Shown here piece by piece: positions 25,663 to 34,734 of a DNA stretch of 64,000 bases. This DNA comes from Rhodococcus rhodnii (GTDB lineage: Bacteria > Actinomycetota > Actinomycetes > Mycobacteriales > Pseudonocardiaceae). Every line of letters begins with the position of its first letter. Position 1 is the stretch's first letter. A model generated the notes under the pieces. That model did not search any database, was not told the DNA's origin, and was given only the letters and a program-made list of their open reading frames with translations. Position numbers and translations under genes: made by a program. The DNA lies in contig JOAA01000018.1 in the NCBI GenBank assembly GCA_000720375.1, positions 124,001 to 188,000 on the forward strand, in the 5' to 3' direction.

Positions 25663-26550
25663 GTGGACGAACAAGTGCGGGTTGGACTGATCGGCGCCGG
25701 ACTGTGGGCGGAGCGCGCACACGCGCCTGGTCTGGCCAACCATCCAGGAGTGCACCTGACCGCCGTCTGGGCTCGTCGCCGTGAGGCCGCCGACGCGATA
25801 GCCAAGACTTATTGCGCCGAAGCCGCGGATTCCCCGGCCGAACTGATCGACCAGGTCGACGCGGTCGCGTTCGCCGTCCCACCGGAGGTGCAGGCCGAGC
25901 TCGCGCTTCAAGCGGCCAAGGCGGGCAAGCATGTGATCCTCGAAAAGCCCTTGGCCGCCACGGTCGACCAAGCCGAACGCCTGGCCGGCGCGATCGCCGA
26001 GGCCGGGGTGGCGTCGCTCGTTTCCCTTGTCCGCCGGTACGCCCAGGAAACCATCGACTGGCTCGCTGACCTGCGCGCAGTGGGCGGCTGGGTCGGCGGC
26101 AACGCGCAGTGGATGTCTGGCGCGCTGCTGTCCAACGACTACGCGGGTTCGGCGTGGCGCCATGAGAACGGCGCATTGCTGGACATCGGCCCGCACGTGA
26201 TCGACCTGATGGACGCCGCGCTCGGCAAGGTGACCGAAGTCCTCGGCGCCACACGCGGCAAGCGCGACCTCTGGCACTTCATGCTGGGCCACGAGACCGG
26301 CGCGACAAGCACCATCACGATCTCGCTGCAGATGCCGCTGCAGCCGACCGTCGTCGACTTCAGCGTGTACGGCGACCACGGCTACCGGTTGCTGCCTGGC
26401 CGTGAGACACCGTCAGACCAGGCTTTCACCGTCCTGCTGGACGACTTCGTCGCCATGGTGCACAGCGGCACCACATCGCACCCGTGTGACGCTCAGCGCG
26501 GTCTTCACCTGCAACGCGTCATCGAGGCGATCACCGACAAGATCGCCTGA
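25663..26550 (+). CDS. Gfo/Idh/MocA family oxidoreductase
   Basis: A 295-residue NAD(P)-dependent dehydrogenase. The Rossmann fingerprint is VGLIGAGLWAERAHAPGLAN at the N-terminus, EKPLAA carries the conserved EKP catalytic Lys, and GALLDIGPHVIDLMDAALG matches the family active-site helix. Substrate is probably a sugar or cyclitol derivative, unresolved. A -10-like gatact at about 25649 lies close to GTG 25663 without an SD, which suggests a leaderless message. It stops 5 bp from the convergent unknown gene. Confidence 0.87.
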   Translation: MDEQVRVGLIGAGLWAERAHAPGLANHPGVHLTAVWARRREAADAIAKTYCAEAADSPAELIDQVDAVAFAVPPEVQAELALQAAKAGKHVILEKPLAATVDQAERLAGAIAEAGVASLVSLVRRYAQETIDWLADLRAVGGWVGGNAQWMSGALLSNDYAGSAWRHENGALLDIGPHVIDLMDAALGKVTEVLGATRGKRDLWHFMLGHETGATSTITISLQMPLQPTVVDFSVYGDHGYRLLPGRETPSDQAFTVLLDDFVAMVHSGTTSHPCDAQRGLHLQRVIEAITDKIA

Positions 26551-26554
26551 GCGG

Positions 26555-27835
26555 TCAGGCTCCCGGCGGGAAGCGGGGAGGCTCGGCCGAACCGCCTGCG
26601 GTCGGCGGGACGCCGTTGATGATTCGCGGCGTCACCGTCGACGGTGTCTGCCATTTGGGCTCGGGGTCCGAGTGGCGGCTGGACTTGTCGGTCTGCCAGC
26701 TCAGCTTCTTGTTGCTGGACGCCGCCTCGGCCTGCTCCCGCTTGGCCAGCTCTTCCTGCAGCTGACGCAGCAGGTCGCGCTCCTGGTCGTTGAGGTCGCT
26801 GTCCTCGAACGTGTCCTTCGACGACAGGGACGTCGGCGTCGGCGCGGGAGCGGGCTTCTTCGCCTTCGGCGCCGGCTCGGGTTCGTCGACCACCGGGCTT
26901 GCCTGACGCAGGCCTGGCTGGTCGAAGTTCGGCCGCTCCGGTCGCGCCGGAGGTTCCGGTGCCGCGTCAACGACCGGCTCGATCACCGGCTCCATGACGT
27001 TCGTCGTCTCCTTGAGCGAAGGCTTGGGCGCCTTGGCCGGGGTCGTCGACGGCGCCGAGTCCATCTCCGGGATCCAGCTGCTGGTCGCGGGCTGGTCCTC
27101 GACCGGTGCCGGGACCGCGACCGGAGCCGACGGAACGTCTTCCTTCCACGAGTCACGCTGCTGGGCCCACGTCCGTGGCGTCTCTGAAGCAGGCTCCTCT
27201 GGTGCGCCGTCGAACGACACCCGACGCGCCTGCTGCATGCCCTGGCGGTGGTACTCGGTCAGCGGGGAGCTGTCGCGCAGCACCTCGACCGCCGCGCGGA
27301 TCCCGGCCCGCCGCAAGGCGTGCTCGATCCGGTACGCGGTCGCGGGCGGGAAGCCACGCGGCCCGATCTCGACGAGCACGATCCGGTGCGGCACCGGCCC
27401 GGCCACGGCACCTGCCGGGGTGGTCCGCCACACGCACCACAGCGCACGCACGTCCGGCAGCACCTCGAGGATGCGGTGCACGGCCTCGCTGACGCCCGCC
27501 TCGGCCCCGCCGATCTGCGAGTCCACCAGTCCCGGGTGGAACTTGTGCACCGGCGGGCGGGCCCGGCCGTCGTCGACCTTCAGCTGCTGGATCAGGGTCG
27601 TGTCGCAGTTCGCCTCGGCGAACATCGCGTCCAAGTCCCGGCGCTCCACCGGCGACAACGGGATCCGTCCGGCGACCAGGCAGCCCGCGATCAGTTCCAG
27701 CGAGCGGTCCAGTTCCGCCGATGCCAGCAGCTCACGGGCATCGGTCAGGGCGTCGTCGTCCAACCTGCCCGCGAGGCCCAGCAAGAGGTCATGGACACGG
27801 ATCGGGAGTGCGACGCGGTCGGCGACCTGGGTCAC
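26555..27835 (-). CDS. Unknown protein with a Pro-rich tail, paralogue of next gene
   Basis: A 426-residue protein. The first ~190 residues form a folded domain (RVHDLLLGLAGRLDDDALTD...LIAGCLVAGRIPLSP...) that matches the upstream gene product in arrangement and in the segment LLxLAGRLxD. The remainder is low-complexity (Pro, Ala, Glu, Lys), with a predicted coiled segment NDQERDLLRQLQEELAKREQ. GTG 27835 is chosen because ggagagaa precedes it; the longer frame to 28114 reads through the upstream gene. No enzymatic motif is recognised. Confidence 0.72.
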   Translation of the reverse strand: MTQVADRVALPIRVHDLLLGLAGRLDDDALTDARELLASAELDRSLELIAGCLVAGRIPLSPVERRDLDAMFAEANCDTTLIQQLKVDDGRARPPVHKFHPGLVDSQIGGAEAGVSEAVHRILEVLPDVRALWCVWRTTPAGAVAGPVPHRIVLVEIGPRGFPPATAYRIEHALRRAGIRAAVEVLRDSSPLTEYHRQGMQQARRVSFDGAPEEPASETPRTWAQQRDSWKEDVPSAPVAVPAPVEDQPATSSWIPEMDSAPSTTPAKAPKPSLKETTNVMEPVIEPVVDAAPEPPARPERPNFDQPGLRQASPVVDEPEPAPKAKKPAPAPTPTSLSSKDTFEDSDLNDQERDLLRQLQEELAKREQAEAASSNKKLSWQTDKSSRHSDPEPKWQTPSTVTPRIINGVPPTAGGSAEPPRFPPGA

Positions 27836-27870
27836 GACTTCTCTCCATTCCAGCTGGTCGAGCGGGCGCG

Positions 27871-28494
27871 TCAGCTTGGGACCAGATGGCCCCCTTCTGC
27901 CGCACCCATGGCCAACGGCACCGACGCAGCCAGTGCCGCCTGGTGGTACCGAGGCAGCAGGATGCCCCTCGGGATCACCTCGACGCTCGGTTCGTGTTCC
28001 CCGAGCGCTCGCAGTACGCGCTGCAGCTCGCCTGAGAGCTTCGCGCACTGCGTGGTCGCGGTCACCAGGACGACGCGTGTGGCCGTACCACCACCCGTTC
28101 GTGGTAGCCGCCATGTTCCACGAACCTCACCGATATCGGTGCGGTCCCGAACAATCGCCCCGAGGACTACGCCCGCAGAGTCACCCATGCTCACCCATTC
28201 GGGCGACTCCGACGTGAAGGTGTAGTCGACTTCGGCGATTTCGTCTACCCATGGAAGCGCATTCAGCCGCTCCGGATCTGCTCCAGCCGGTCGCAATGCG
28301 TTCGTGAGCAGGCGAGACTCTTCGGCTGTGAGTCCGACACGTTCTCGCAACAGAGTGAGCGGCAACGTGCGCGCCAGCGCGGTCACCGCACCCGCGGCGA
28401 GCCAGTCGCGGAAGCGCCAGAGCTGACGATCAGGCAGTCGGCCGGCCAGCCGCAGCAGCAGCTCGTGGCAGTCCGACTCGGCGTAGCTGTCCAT
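27871..28494 (-). CDS. Unknown protein, N-terminal paralogue of downstream gene
   Basis: A 207-residue soluble protein that starts at ATG 28494 after ggaggagaagct. The N-terminus (YAESDCHELLLRLAGRLPDRQLWRFRDWLAAGAV) parallels that of the gene 35 bp downstream, and both have a central beta-rich segment (ATRVVLVTATTQC here). A tandem duplication is likely. I do not recognise the family, which sits upstream of ArsA-type ATPases and beside RidA. Confidence 0.7.
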   Translation of the reverse strand: MDSYAESDCHELLLRLAGRLPDRQLWRFRDWLAAGAVTALARTLPLTLLRERVGLTAEESRLLTNALRPAGADPERLNALPWVDEIAEVDYTFTSESPEWVSMGDSAGVVLGAIVRDRTDIGEVRGTWRLPRTGGGTATRVVLVTATTQCAKLSGELQRVLRALGEHEPSVEVIPRGILLPRYHQAALAASVPLAMGAAEGGHLVPS

Positions 28495-28520
28495 TGGAGC
28501 TTCTCCTCCCAGCGGCGGGC

Positions 28521-28976
28521 TCAGCCCACCTCGAAGATCACTTCGACCTCGACCGGCGCGCCTAGCGGCAGCTCAGCCACGCCGACGGCGGCGCGGGCGT
28601 GCCTGCCCGCGTCCTGGAACACCTCGCCGAACAGCTCCGAGGCGCCGTTGATCACGGCGGGGATCGCCGTGAACCCTTCGGCGGCGGCCACGAAACCGCC
28701 CACCTTGACCACGCGGACCACGGCGTCGATCCCGACCAGGCTGTGCACAGCGGCGAGCGCGTTCAGCGCGCACGTACGGGCGTGCGCCTTGCCCTCCTCC
28801 GGGCTGATCTCGCCGCCGACCTTGCCGGTCGCGGCGAGCGCGCCCTCGATGAAGGGCAGCTGACCGGAGACGTACACGTGCGATCCGGACTGCACGGCGG
28901 GGACGTACGCGGCGACCGGCGCCGCGACCGTGGGCAGTTGAATGCCCAGCTCAGCGAGCTTCTGAGACCAACTCAT
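28521..28976 (-). CDS. RidA family protein (Rv3678c-like)
   Basis: A 151-residue YjgF/YER057c/UK114-family protein. Members with a conserved Arg hydrolyse reactive enamine/imine intermediates. Visible are SGSHVYVSGQLPFIEG, the long helix GKAHARTCALNALAAVHSLVG and VNGASELFGEVFQDAGRHARAAVGVAELPLGAPVEVE, which includes the region of the catalytic Arg. Start ATG 28976 overlaps the DUF4177-like stop (ATGA). It occupies the same position as in Mycobacterium. Confidence 0.92.
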   Translation of the reverse strand: MSWSQKLAELGIQLPTVAAPVAAYVPAVQSGSHVYVSGQLPFIEGALAATGKVGGEISPEEGKAHARTCALNALAAVHSLVGIDAVVRVVKVGGFVAAAEGFTAIPAVINGASELFGEVFQDAGRHARAAVGVAELPLGAPVEVEVIFEVG

Positions 28977-29128
28977 GCCTTGGGCCGCTTCAGGAAGGCG
29001 ACGAGCTGCTCACCGGTCGGTCCCGGCTGCACGGTGACGAGTTCCCAGCCGTCCTCACCCCACTGGTCGAGGATCTGCTTGGTGGCGTGCGTCAGCAGCG
29101 GAACGGTCGCGTACTCCCACTTGGTCAT
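28973..29128 (-). CDS. DUF4177-like small protein (Rv3678A-like)
   Basis: A 51-residue protein, MTKWEYATVPLLTHATKQIL followed by WGEDGWELVTVQPG, typical of the DUF4177 WEY...GWELV pattern. Function unknown. It starts at ATG 29126-29128 and is coupled to ridA by an ATGA overlap. The long open frame in which it lies is otherwise the shadow of the + strand ATPase gene. Confidence 0.85.
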   Translation of the reverse strand: MTKWEYATVPLLTHATKQILDQWGEDGWELVTVQPGPTGEQLVAFLKRPKA

Positions 29129-29188
29129 GAGCCGGAGACTATCCCGTGTCGTTACGTGACCGACCAGACGTCCGGGTAGCGTCAGCGT

Positions 29189-29440
29189 GTGGAGACGTGG
29201 CGAGTCATCGCGGGCGTACTGATCGCCATCGGCGGCGTGATCCTTGTGCTGCTGGCCATGGCACAGACGCGTGACCGCAAGGGCGCGACCAACTCGAGTG
29301 TCGCGCTCGCCGGGACCATCTCGTTGACCATCGTGGTGTTGCTCTGCGTGTTGTCCCTGACGGTCCTGCCGGGTCCGGTGGTGTGGGTGATCGTCGCGGC
29401 CGTCGGAGTCGTCAACACCGTGCTCTTGCTCACGAGCTGA
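29189..29440 (+). CDS. Small two-TM membrane protein
   Basis: An 83-residue protein with two or three hydrophobic helices: VIAGVLIAIGGVILVLLAMA, then ALAGTISLTIVVLLCVLSLT and VWVIVAAVGVVNTVLLL. It starts at GTG 29189 and precedes the ArsA-type ATPase gene by 45 bp in the same direction. No family is recognised; the hydrophobic pattern and codon use support it as real. Confidence 0.65.
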   Translation: METWRVIAGVLIAIGGVILVLLAMAQTRDRKGATNSSVALAGTISLTIVVLLCVLSLTVLPGPVVWVIVAAVGVVNTVLLLTS

Positions 29441-29485
29441 TGCCTGTCGGCAGCACAGGGTTAATCCGACATTTACGCTGAACTT

Positions 29486-30490
29486 GTGACCACCCCTGTC
29501 GTTGGTTGGACCGATCACGTCGCCAGAGCAAGGCTGCACGTGGTGACCGGCAAGGGCGGGACCGGCAAGACCACCGTGGCCGCGGCGCTGGCGATCGCGC
29601 TGGCCACGGGCGGGAAACGGGTTCTGCTCGCCGAAGTCGAGGGCCGCCAGGGCATCGCGCAGCTGTTCGACACGCAGCCGCTGCCGTACGAGGAGCAGCG
29701 CATCGCGGCCGCGCCGGGCGGCGGCGAGGTCCGCGCGCTGCACGTGGACGCCGAGGCCGCGCTGCTGGACTACCTGTCGATGTTCTACAACCTGGGCATC
29801 GCCGGGCGGACGCTGCGCCGGATGGGCGCGATCGACTTCGCCACCACGCTGGCTCCCGGCCTGCGCGACGTGCTGCTCACCGGCAAGATCAAGGAGACCG
29901 TCGGGCGCACCGGCGACAACGGGCGGCACGTGTACGACGCGGTCGTCCTCGACGCCCCGCCGACCGGCCGTATCGTGAAATTCCTCGACGTCACAAGGGC
30001 CATGGCCGATCTGGCGAAAGTTGGCCCGATCAAAGGCCAGAGCGAGGGCGTCGTCCGGTTGCTGCACTCCGACGACACCGCGGTGCACCTGGTCACGCTG
30101 CTCGAGGAGATGCCGGTCCGGGAGACGATGGAAGCCGTCGGCGAGCTGGACGGCGCCGACCTGCGGCCGGGTGCGGTGATCCTCAACCGGGTCCGTCCGC
30201 CGCGCCTGCCGGCCCGATCGGTCACGTCCGCGGCAGGCGGTCGTGTTGACGGGTCGCGCATCCGTACCGGGTTGGACGCCGCTGGGATCGACCTGGCCGC
30301 GGACGTGCTGGACGGACTGGTGGCCGAAACGGTCGAGCACGCCATCCGCGTGCAGGCCGAGAGCGCTTCGCGCGAGGAGCTCGCCGAGAGCGACCTGCCC
30401 GCGTTGGAGCTGCCGGAGATGACCGACGGAGTCGACGTGGCCGCGCTGTACGAAATGGCCGAGATCATGGTCGAACAGGGGGTCAGGTGA
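29486..30490 (+). CDS. ArsA/Get3-type ATPase, first copy (Rv3679-like)
   Basis: A 334-residue SIMIBI-class ATPase with deviant Walker A KGGTGKTTVAAALAIAL, switch region DAPPTGRIVKFLDV and a Gly-rich insertion (VTSAAGGRVDGS). In mycobacteria the Rv3679/Rv3680 pair forms a heteromeric Get3-like complex linked to envelope biogenesis and redox tolerance rather than arsenite export; no arsenical-pump genes occur here. It overlaps the second ATPase gene by 4 bp (GTGA), as expected for a stoichiometric pair. Confidence 0.92.
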   Translation: MTTPVVGWTDHVARARLHVVTGKGGTGKTTVAAALAIALATGGKRVLLAEVEGRQGIAQLFDTQPLPYEEQRIAAAPGGGEVRALHVDAEAALLDYLSMFYNLGIAGRTLRRMGAIDFATTLAPGLRDVLLTGKIKETVGRTGDNGRHVYDAVVLDAPPTGRIVKFLDVTRAMADLAKVGPIKGQSEGVVRLLHSDDTAVHLVTLLEEMPVRETMEAVGELDGADLRPGAVILNRVRPPRLPARSVTSAAGGRVDGSRIRTGLDAAGIDLAADVLDGLVAETVEHAIRVQAESASREELAESDLPALELPEMTDGVDVAALYEMAEIMVEQGVR

Positions 30491-31617
30491 CCACCACCCC
30501 AGCACTGAAGGTCGACGAGCTGATCGACGACGCGTCGACCAAGGTGATCGTGTGCTGCGGCTCCGGCGGGGTCGGCAAGACCACCACCGCCGCCGCCCTC
30601 GCGGTGCGGGCCGCCGAGCGCGGCCGCAAGACCGTCGTGCTCACGATCGACCCCGCGCGACGGCTCGCGCAGGCACTCGGCCTTCCTGAGCTGGGCAATC
30701 AGCCGCGCAAGGTCGAGGTCGACGGATTCGAGCCGGCTGGTGAGCTGTCCGCGATGATGCTGGACATGCGCCGCACGTTCGACGACATGGTGCACGCGCA
30801 CGCCGGGCCGGAGAAGGCCAAGGAAGTGCTGGCCAACCCGTTCTACCGGACCATCTCCAGCTCGTTCTCCGGCACGCAGGAGTACATGGCGATGGAGAAG
30901 CTCGGGCAGCTGGCCGCGGACGGCGAGTGGGACCTGATCATCGTCGACACGCCGCCGAGCCGCTCGGCACTGGACTTCCTCGACGCCCCGCAGCGTCTGT
31001 CGACCGCGCTGGACGGCCGGATGATCAAGCTGCTGGCCGGTCCGGCGAAGGCGGGCGGCTGGGGGCTGCGCAAGATCGTCGGCGCCGGGTTCTCGCTGTT
31101 CGCGAAGGCCGTGTCGACGATCGTCGGCGGGCAACTGCTGGCCGACGCGTCAGCGTTCGTGCAGGCCTTCGACAGCATGTTCGGCGGGTTCCGGGAACGC
31201 TCGACCCGCACGTACGAGCTGCTCAGGTCGGGCGGGACGGCGTTCCTGGTGGTCGCGGCGCCCGAGCCGGACGCGTTGCGCGAGGCCAGCTACTTCGTGG
31301 AGCGGCTGGCGGGCGAGTCGATGCCGCTGGCCGGGCTCGTGGTCAACCGCACCCATCCGGTGCTGGCCGACCTGCCCGGCCCGAAGGCCTTGGCGGCCGC
31401 CGAGGCGCTGGAGCGTCGTGGCGACTCGCCGCTGGCAGCGGCGGTGCTGAGGCTGCACGCCGACCGCGTGTCCGTGGCGGACCGGGAAGGACGCCTGGTC
31501 GCCCGGTTCACCCGGGCGCATCAGGGTGTGCCTGTCACCCGCGTGCCCGCCATGCCGTCGGACGTGCATGACCTGGCGGGCCTGCGGCAGATCGGTGAGC
31601 AGCTCAGCGCGGGCTGA
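30487..31617 (+). CDS. ArsA/Get3-type ATPase, second copy (Rv3680-like)
   Basis: A 376-residue partner ATPase. Walker A is CGSGGVGKTTTAAALAV; DTPPSRSALDFLDAPQRL is the Get3 switch; VLTIDPARRLAQALGL is the A-loop-like segment found in this clade. The central insertion is hydrophobic/amphipathic (GWGLRKIVGAGFSLFAKAVS), consistent with client helix binding. It converges with whiB4, with 3 bp between stops, as in Mycobacterium. Confidence 0.93.
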   Translation: MTTTPALKVDELIDDASTKVIVCCGSGGVGKTTTAAALAVRAAERGRKTVVLTIDPARRLAQALGLPELGNQPRKVEVDGFEPAGELSAMMLDMRRTFDDMVHAHAGPEKAKEVLANPFYRTISSSFSGTQEYMAMEKLGQLAADGEWDLIIVDTPPSRSALDFLDAPQRLSTALDGRMIKLLAGPAKAGGWGLRKIVGAGFSLFAKAVSTIVGGQLLADASAFVQAFDSMFGGFRERSTRTYELLRSGGTAFLVVAAPEPDALREASYFVERLAGESMPLAGLVVNRTHPVLADLPGPKALAAAEALERRGDSPLAAAVLRLHADRVSVADREGRLVARFTRAHQGVPVTRVPAMPSDVHDLAGLRQIGEQLSAG

Positions 31618-31620
31618 GTC

Positions 31621-31923
31621 TCATCCGACGCGAGCGTCCTCCGACTGCTCACGGCGTGCGTTGTCCAGCAGGTCGCGCCACGACGTGACGTCCGGCCTGC
31701 GGCGCAACAGCGCACGGCGCTCGCGTTCGGTCATCCCGCCCCAGACGCCGAACTCGATTCTGTTGTCGAGCGCCTCGGCGAGGCACTCGGTGCGCACCGG
31801 GCATGCCACGCATACCAGTTTGGCCTTGCGCTGTTCCGCCCCGCGTACAAAGAGCTCGTCTGGATCGTCACCGCGACAAGCCGCGTTGACGCGCCAGTCC
31901 TGCGGTTTGGGTTGCGAATACAT
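31621..31923 (-). CDS. whiB4: WhiB-family Fe-S regulator, WhiB4-like
   Basis: A 100-residue WhiB protein with four cluster Cys: AACRGDD, then CVACPVRTEC (C-x2-C-x5-C), and the diagnostic turn GVWGGMTERERRAL, followed by a basic DNA-binding tail. WhiB4 in mycobacteria is an oxygen-sensitive redox regulator; the assignment here follows position between the Get3-type pair and ponA2. ATG 31921-31923 has taggag nine bases upstream. Confidence 0.93.
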   Translation of the reverse strand: MYSQPKPQDWRVNAACRGDDPDELFVRGAEQRKAKLVCVACPVRTECLAEALDNRIEFGVWGGMTERERRALLRRRPDVTSWRDLLDNARREQSEDARVG

Positions 31924-32121
31924 CTCCCCCAGCTCCTACCGTCGTGTCCATTGCCCGAAGCCCCCCGGCTCCAGCTGCCTGTCGTGACAAGATTGACGAC
32001 GTTCGAACGCCCCCGGTTCCACCCCTTCGTTGACTACTTCGCACACAGGGCGCTCTGATGTCAATGCGATTGACGTAGCGTAGCCAGCGACTCTAACGGG
32101 TCACTCGGTACCCTGGCCTTC
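31924..32121. promoter_or_regulatory. Divergent whiB4-ponA2 promoter region
   Basis: A 198-bp divergent interval between whiB4 and ponA2. A tcgtgacaagattgacgacg segment near 31982 and an AT-richer run (gatgtcaatgcgattgacgtagcgtagc, 32057-32084) with two gattgacg copies are the most promoter-like parts. No palindrome is evident. Confidence 0.4.
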
Positions 32122-34608
32122 GTGCGTTTCACCAACGGCGTGTTCAAGATGCTCAGCCTGTGCCTGCTGGCGGGCGTCCTGGTAGCCGGAATCCTGTTTC
32201 CGGTGGTCGGGGCACTCGGTGTGGCGTCGAACAGGGCCAGTGACACCATCGACAGCGCACAGGCGGAAATGGTCGAAGTGCCGCCCGCCTTGATCACGTC
32301 CATGGTCGCGTCGAACGGCCAGCGGATCGCCACGCTGTACGACCAGTACCGCATCCCGGTGGCGGCCGAGCAGATCTCGCCGATCATGAAGGAAGCGCTG
32401 ATCTCCATCGAGGATCGGCGGTTCTACGAACACCACGGCGTTGACTGGAAAGGCACAACGCGTGCCGCGTTGAGCACGAGCGGTGGCAACCAGCAGGGTG
32501 GCTCCACCCTCACGCAGCAATACGTGAAGAACTATCTGATCAACGTCGTCTACCGGAACAACAAGACCGAGCAGCAAAAGGCTCAGGAGCCCACCATCGC
32601 GCGAAAGTTGCGCGAGGCGCGGATCGCCTTGCAGCTCGAGCAGAAGATGTCGAAGGAAGCCATCATCACCGGCTACCTGAACGTGGTCGAGTTCTCCAAC
32701 TCGATCTACGGCATCGGTTCGGCGGCGCAGACGTACTTCAACACCACGCCGGACAAGCTGACCGTGCCGCAGGCCGCGATGCTCGCCGGGATGGTGCAGA
32801 ACCCGTCGTTGTTCAACCCGTGGCGGTTCGCCCCGAAGACGCTGGAACGACGCAACGTCGTGATCGACACGATGATCGAGACGGGCAGGCTGACCAGGGC
32901 CGACGGCGAGGCGGCGAAGGCGAGCCCGCTCGGGGTGGCCGAGGAGCCGGTCAAGCCTGCGAAGAACTGCACGGGTGCCGGTCCCGAGGCGGGGTTCTTC
33001 TGCCAGTACGTGGTGGAGTACCTGGAGAAGCTGGGCTTCACCCAGGACCAGCTGGCCATCGGCGGCTACACGATCAAGACGAGCCTCGACCTGAACGCCA
33101 CCTCGCTGGCCAAGAAGGCCACGATGGACGAGGTGCCCAAGACGACCGAGGGCATCGCGAACGTGATGGCGATCGTCAAGCCGGGCAAGGAAAAGCACCA
33201 GGTGCTCGCGCTCGTGTCCAATAGGGACTACGGCACGGACGCCTCGAAGGGCCAGACCACGTACCCGCAGCCGTACGGCATCGAGAACAAGTTCGGCACC
33301 GGCTCGATCTACAAGATCTTCACCGCGGCCGCGGCGCTGGAAAAAGGCCTCGGCATCAACAGCATCATCGACACGCCGAACTCGTACACGTCCCGCCTGT
33401 TCATCGGTGGCAACCCGAAGAACTGCCCGCGCACGGAGAACCCGCGCGACGGCCGGGACACGTCCTGGTACTGCCTGAGCAACTCCGGTGACCACTACCC
33501 CGACCGGATGACGCTGCAGCAGGCGCTGGCGACGTCGCCGAACACCGGCTTCGTGAAGCTGGAGGAGATGCTCGGCAGCACCGACCCGGTGGTGGACATG
33601 CTGGTGCGCCTCGGCATGCGCGACACCATGGCGTCGAACATGAACGGCAAGCCGGCCAAGCCGGGCGAGGAAACCCAGGCACAGCACTTCAAGAGCAAGC
33701 CGGGCTACCCAGGCAACGCCGCGCTCACCCTAGGCCCGAGCCCGATGAGCCCGCTTGAGCTGGCGAACGTGGCCGCGACGCTGATCAGCGGCGGCGTGTG
33801 GTGCCCGCCGTCACCGATCGTCGAGATCATCGACCGCAACGGCAACCCGGTGGATCTGAAGGGCAAGGAAGCGCCCTGCGAGCAAGCCGTGGCCGAACCA
33901 CTGGCCAACACCCTGGTCACCGGCCTGAGCAAGGACGACGAGCCCGGCGGAACCGCGTACAACGCAGCACGACGCGCGGGCTGGACCCGCCCGATGATGG
34001 GCAAGACCGGCACGACCCAGGAATTCAAGTCGGCCGGTTTCGTCGGCGCGACCCCGCAGTACGCGGCGGCGGTGGAGACGTTCAACGACGGTCCCCGCCC
34101 ACTGCCGATCAACGTGAACGTCGACCCACCCCGCCTGGCGGGCAACGGCAACATCTTCGGCGGCAAGATACCGGCACAAACCTGGTACGCGGCAATGAAA
34201 CCGTTGCACGGCAACGAACCTGAGCTCCCCCTGCCACCGGTCGACCAGAGGTATGTGGACGGCGGCCCGGAGATCAGAGTGCCCGACGTGGTAGGAAAAA
34301 CGGAGCAGGAAGCCACGAACATCCTGCAAGGCGCGGGTTATCAGGTCAGCGTGGTACAACGGGACGACAGCAGGAAACGCGGAACCGTTGTCGGCCAAAC
34401 ACCTCGAGGCACAAAGCTGCCCGGCGGCACGATCACGATCTACGTGTCCACAGGCTCCGCCCCGGTGCAACACGACACCACAGCCAACCCACCACCGTCA
34501 TCCGGCAGCGCACCACCCACTGGCGGTGAAGGCGGCGGAGGCACCCCAGGCGGCGGCGATCCAGGTGGGGGCGGCGGAGGCGGAGGCGGCGACCCCGGCG
34601 GCGGATAA
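32122..34608 (+). CDS. ponA2: Class A penicillin-binding protein with PASTA domain
   Basis: An 828-residue bifunctional peptidoglycan synthase. One TM helix (residues ~7-30) is followed by a GT51 glycosyltransferase domain with ISIEDRRFYEHHGVDW and GGSTLTQQYVKN, then a transpeptidase domain with SIYK (Ser395 nucleophile), SPN in ATSPNTGFVKL, and KTGTT at Lys628. A single PASTA domain (VPDVVGKTEQEATNILQGAG) and a Gly/Pro-rich tail end the protein. This architecture is that of mycobacterial PonA2. Acts on the outer face of the membrane. GTG start. Confidence 0.96.
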   Translation: MRFTNGVFKMLSLCLLAGVLVAGILFPVVGALGVASNRASDTIDSAQAEMVEVPPALITSMVASNGQRIATLYDQYRIPVAAEQISPIMKEALISIEDRRFYEHHGVDWKGTTRAALSTSGGNQQGGSTLTQQYVKNYLINVVYRNNKTEQQKAQEPTIARKLREARIALQLEQKMSKEAIITGYLNVVEFSNSIYGIGSAAQTYFNTTPDKLTVPQAAMLAGMVQNPSLFNPWRFAPKTLERRNVVIDTMIETGRLTRADGEAAKASPLGVAEEPVKPAKNCTGAGPEAGFFCQYVVEYLEKLGFTQDQLAIGGYTIKTSLDLNATSLAKKATMDEVPKTTEGIANVMAIVKPGKEKHQVLALVSNRDYGTDASKGQTTYPQPYGIENKFGTGSIYKIFTAAAALEKGLGINSIIDTPNSYTSRLFIGGNPKNCPRTENPRDGRDTSWYCLSNSGDHYPDRMTLQQALATSPNTGFVKLEEMLGSTDPVVDMLVRLGMRDTMASNMNGKPAKPGEETQAQHFKSKPGYPGNAALTLGPSPMSPLELANVAATLISGGVWCPPSPIVEIIDRNGNPVDLKGKEAPCEQAVAEPLANTLVTGLSKDDEPGGTAYNAARRAGWTRPMMGKTGTTQEFKSAGFVGATPQYAAAVETFNDGPRPLPINVNVDPPRLAGNGNIFGGKIPAQTWYAAMKPLHGNEPELPLPPVDQRYVDGGPEIRVPDVVGKTEQEATNILQGAGYQVSVVQRDDSRKRGTVVGQTPRGTKLPGGTITIYVSTGSAPVQHDTTANPPPSSGSAPPTGGEGGGGTPGGGDPGGGGGGGGGDPGGG

Positions 34609-34619
34609 ACCGAACAAGG

Positions 34620-34650
34620 AAAGCCCGCAGGCACCGCGCCTGCGGGCTTT
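34620..34650 (+). terminator. ponA2 terminator
   Basis: Hairpin with arms aaagcccgcaggc / gcctgcgggcttt, a 5-base loop, followed by ctc. It starts 12 bp after the ponA2 stop. Confidence 0.85.
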
Positions 34651-34675
34651 CTCATGGAACGGATTTCCAGCAGCC

Positions 34676-34708
34676 AAAAGCCCGACCATGAGAAAATCAG
34701 GACGGGCT
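34676..34708 (-). terminator. Terminator of the yqeY gene
   Basis: Read on the minus strand, agcccg and ccgac arms pair (agcccgacc with ggacgggct, one mismatch) around an A-rich loop and are followed by a short U tract (from aaaa at 34676). It lies 27 bp beyond the stop. Confidence 0.6.
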
Positions 34709-34734
34709 CTGGCTGGCGCCCGACGAAGTGCGGC

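Noticed and set aside
26994-28217. Plus-strand ORFs of 325-407 residues over the unknown paralogues
   Set aside because: Ser/Arg-rich shadows; the minus frames have SDs, paralogy and operon spacing.
32101-33687. Minus-strand ORF of 528 residues across ponA2
   Set aside because: Arg/Val/His/Leu-rich shadow of the ponA2 reading frame with no recognisable domain.
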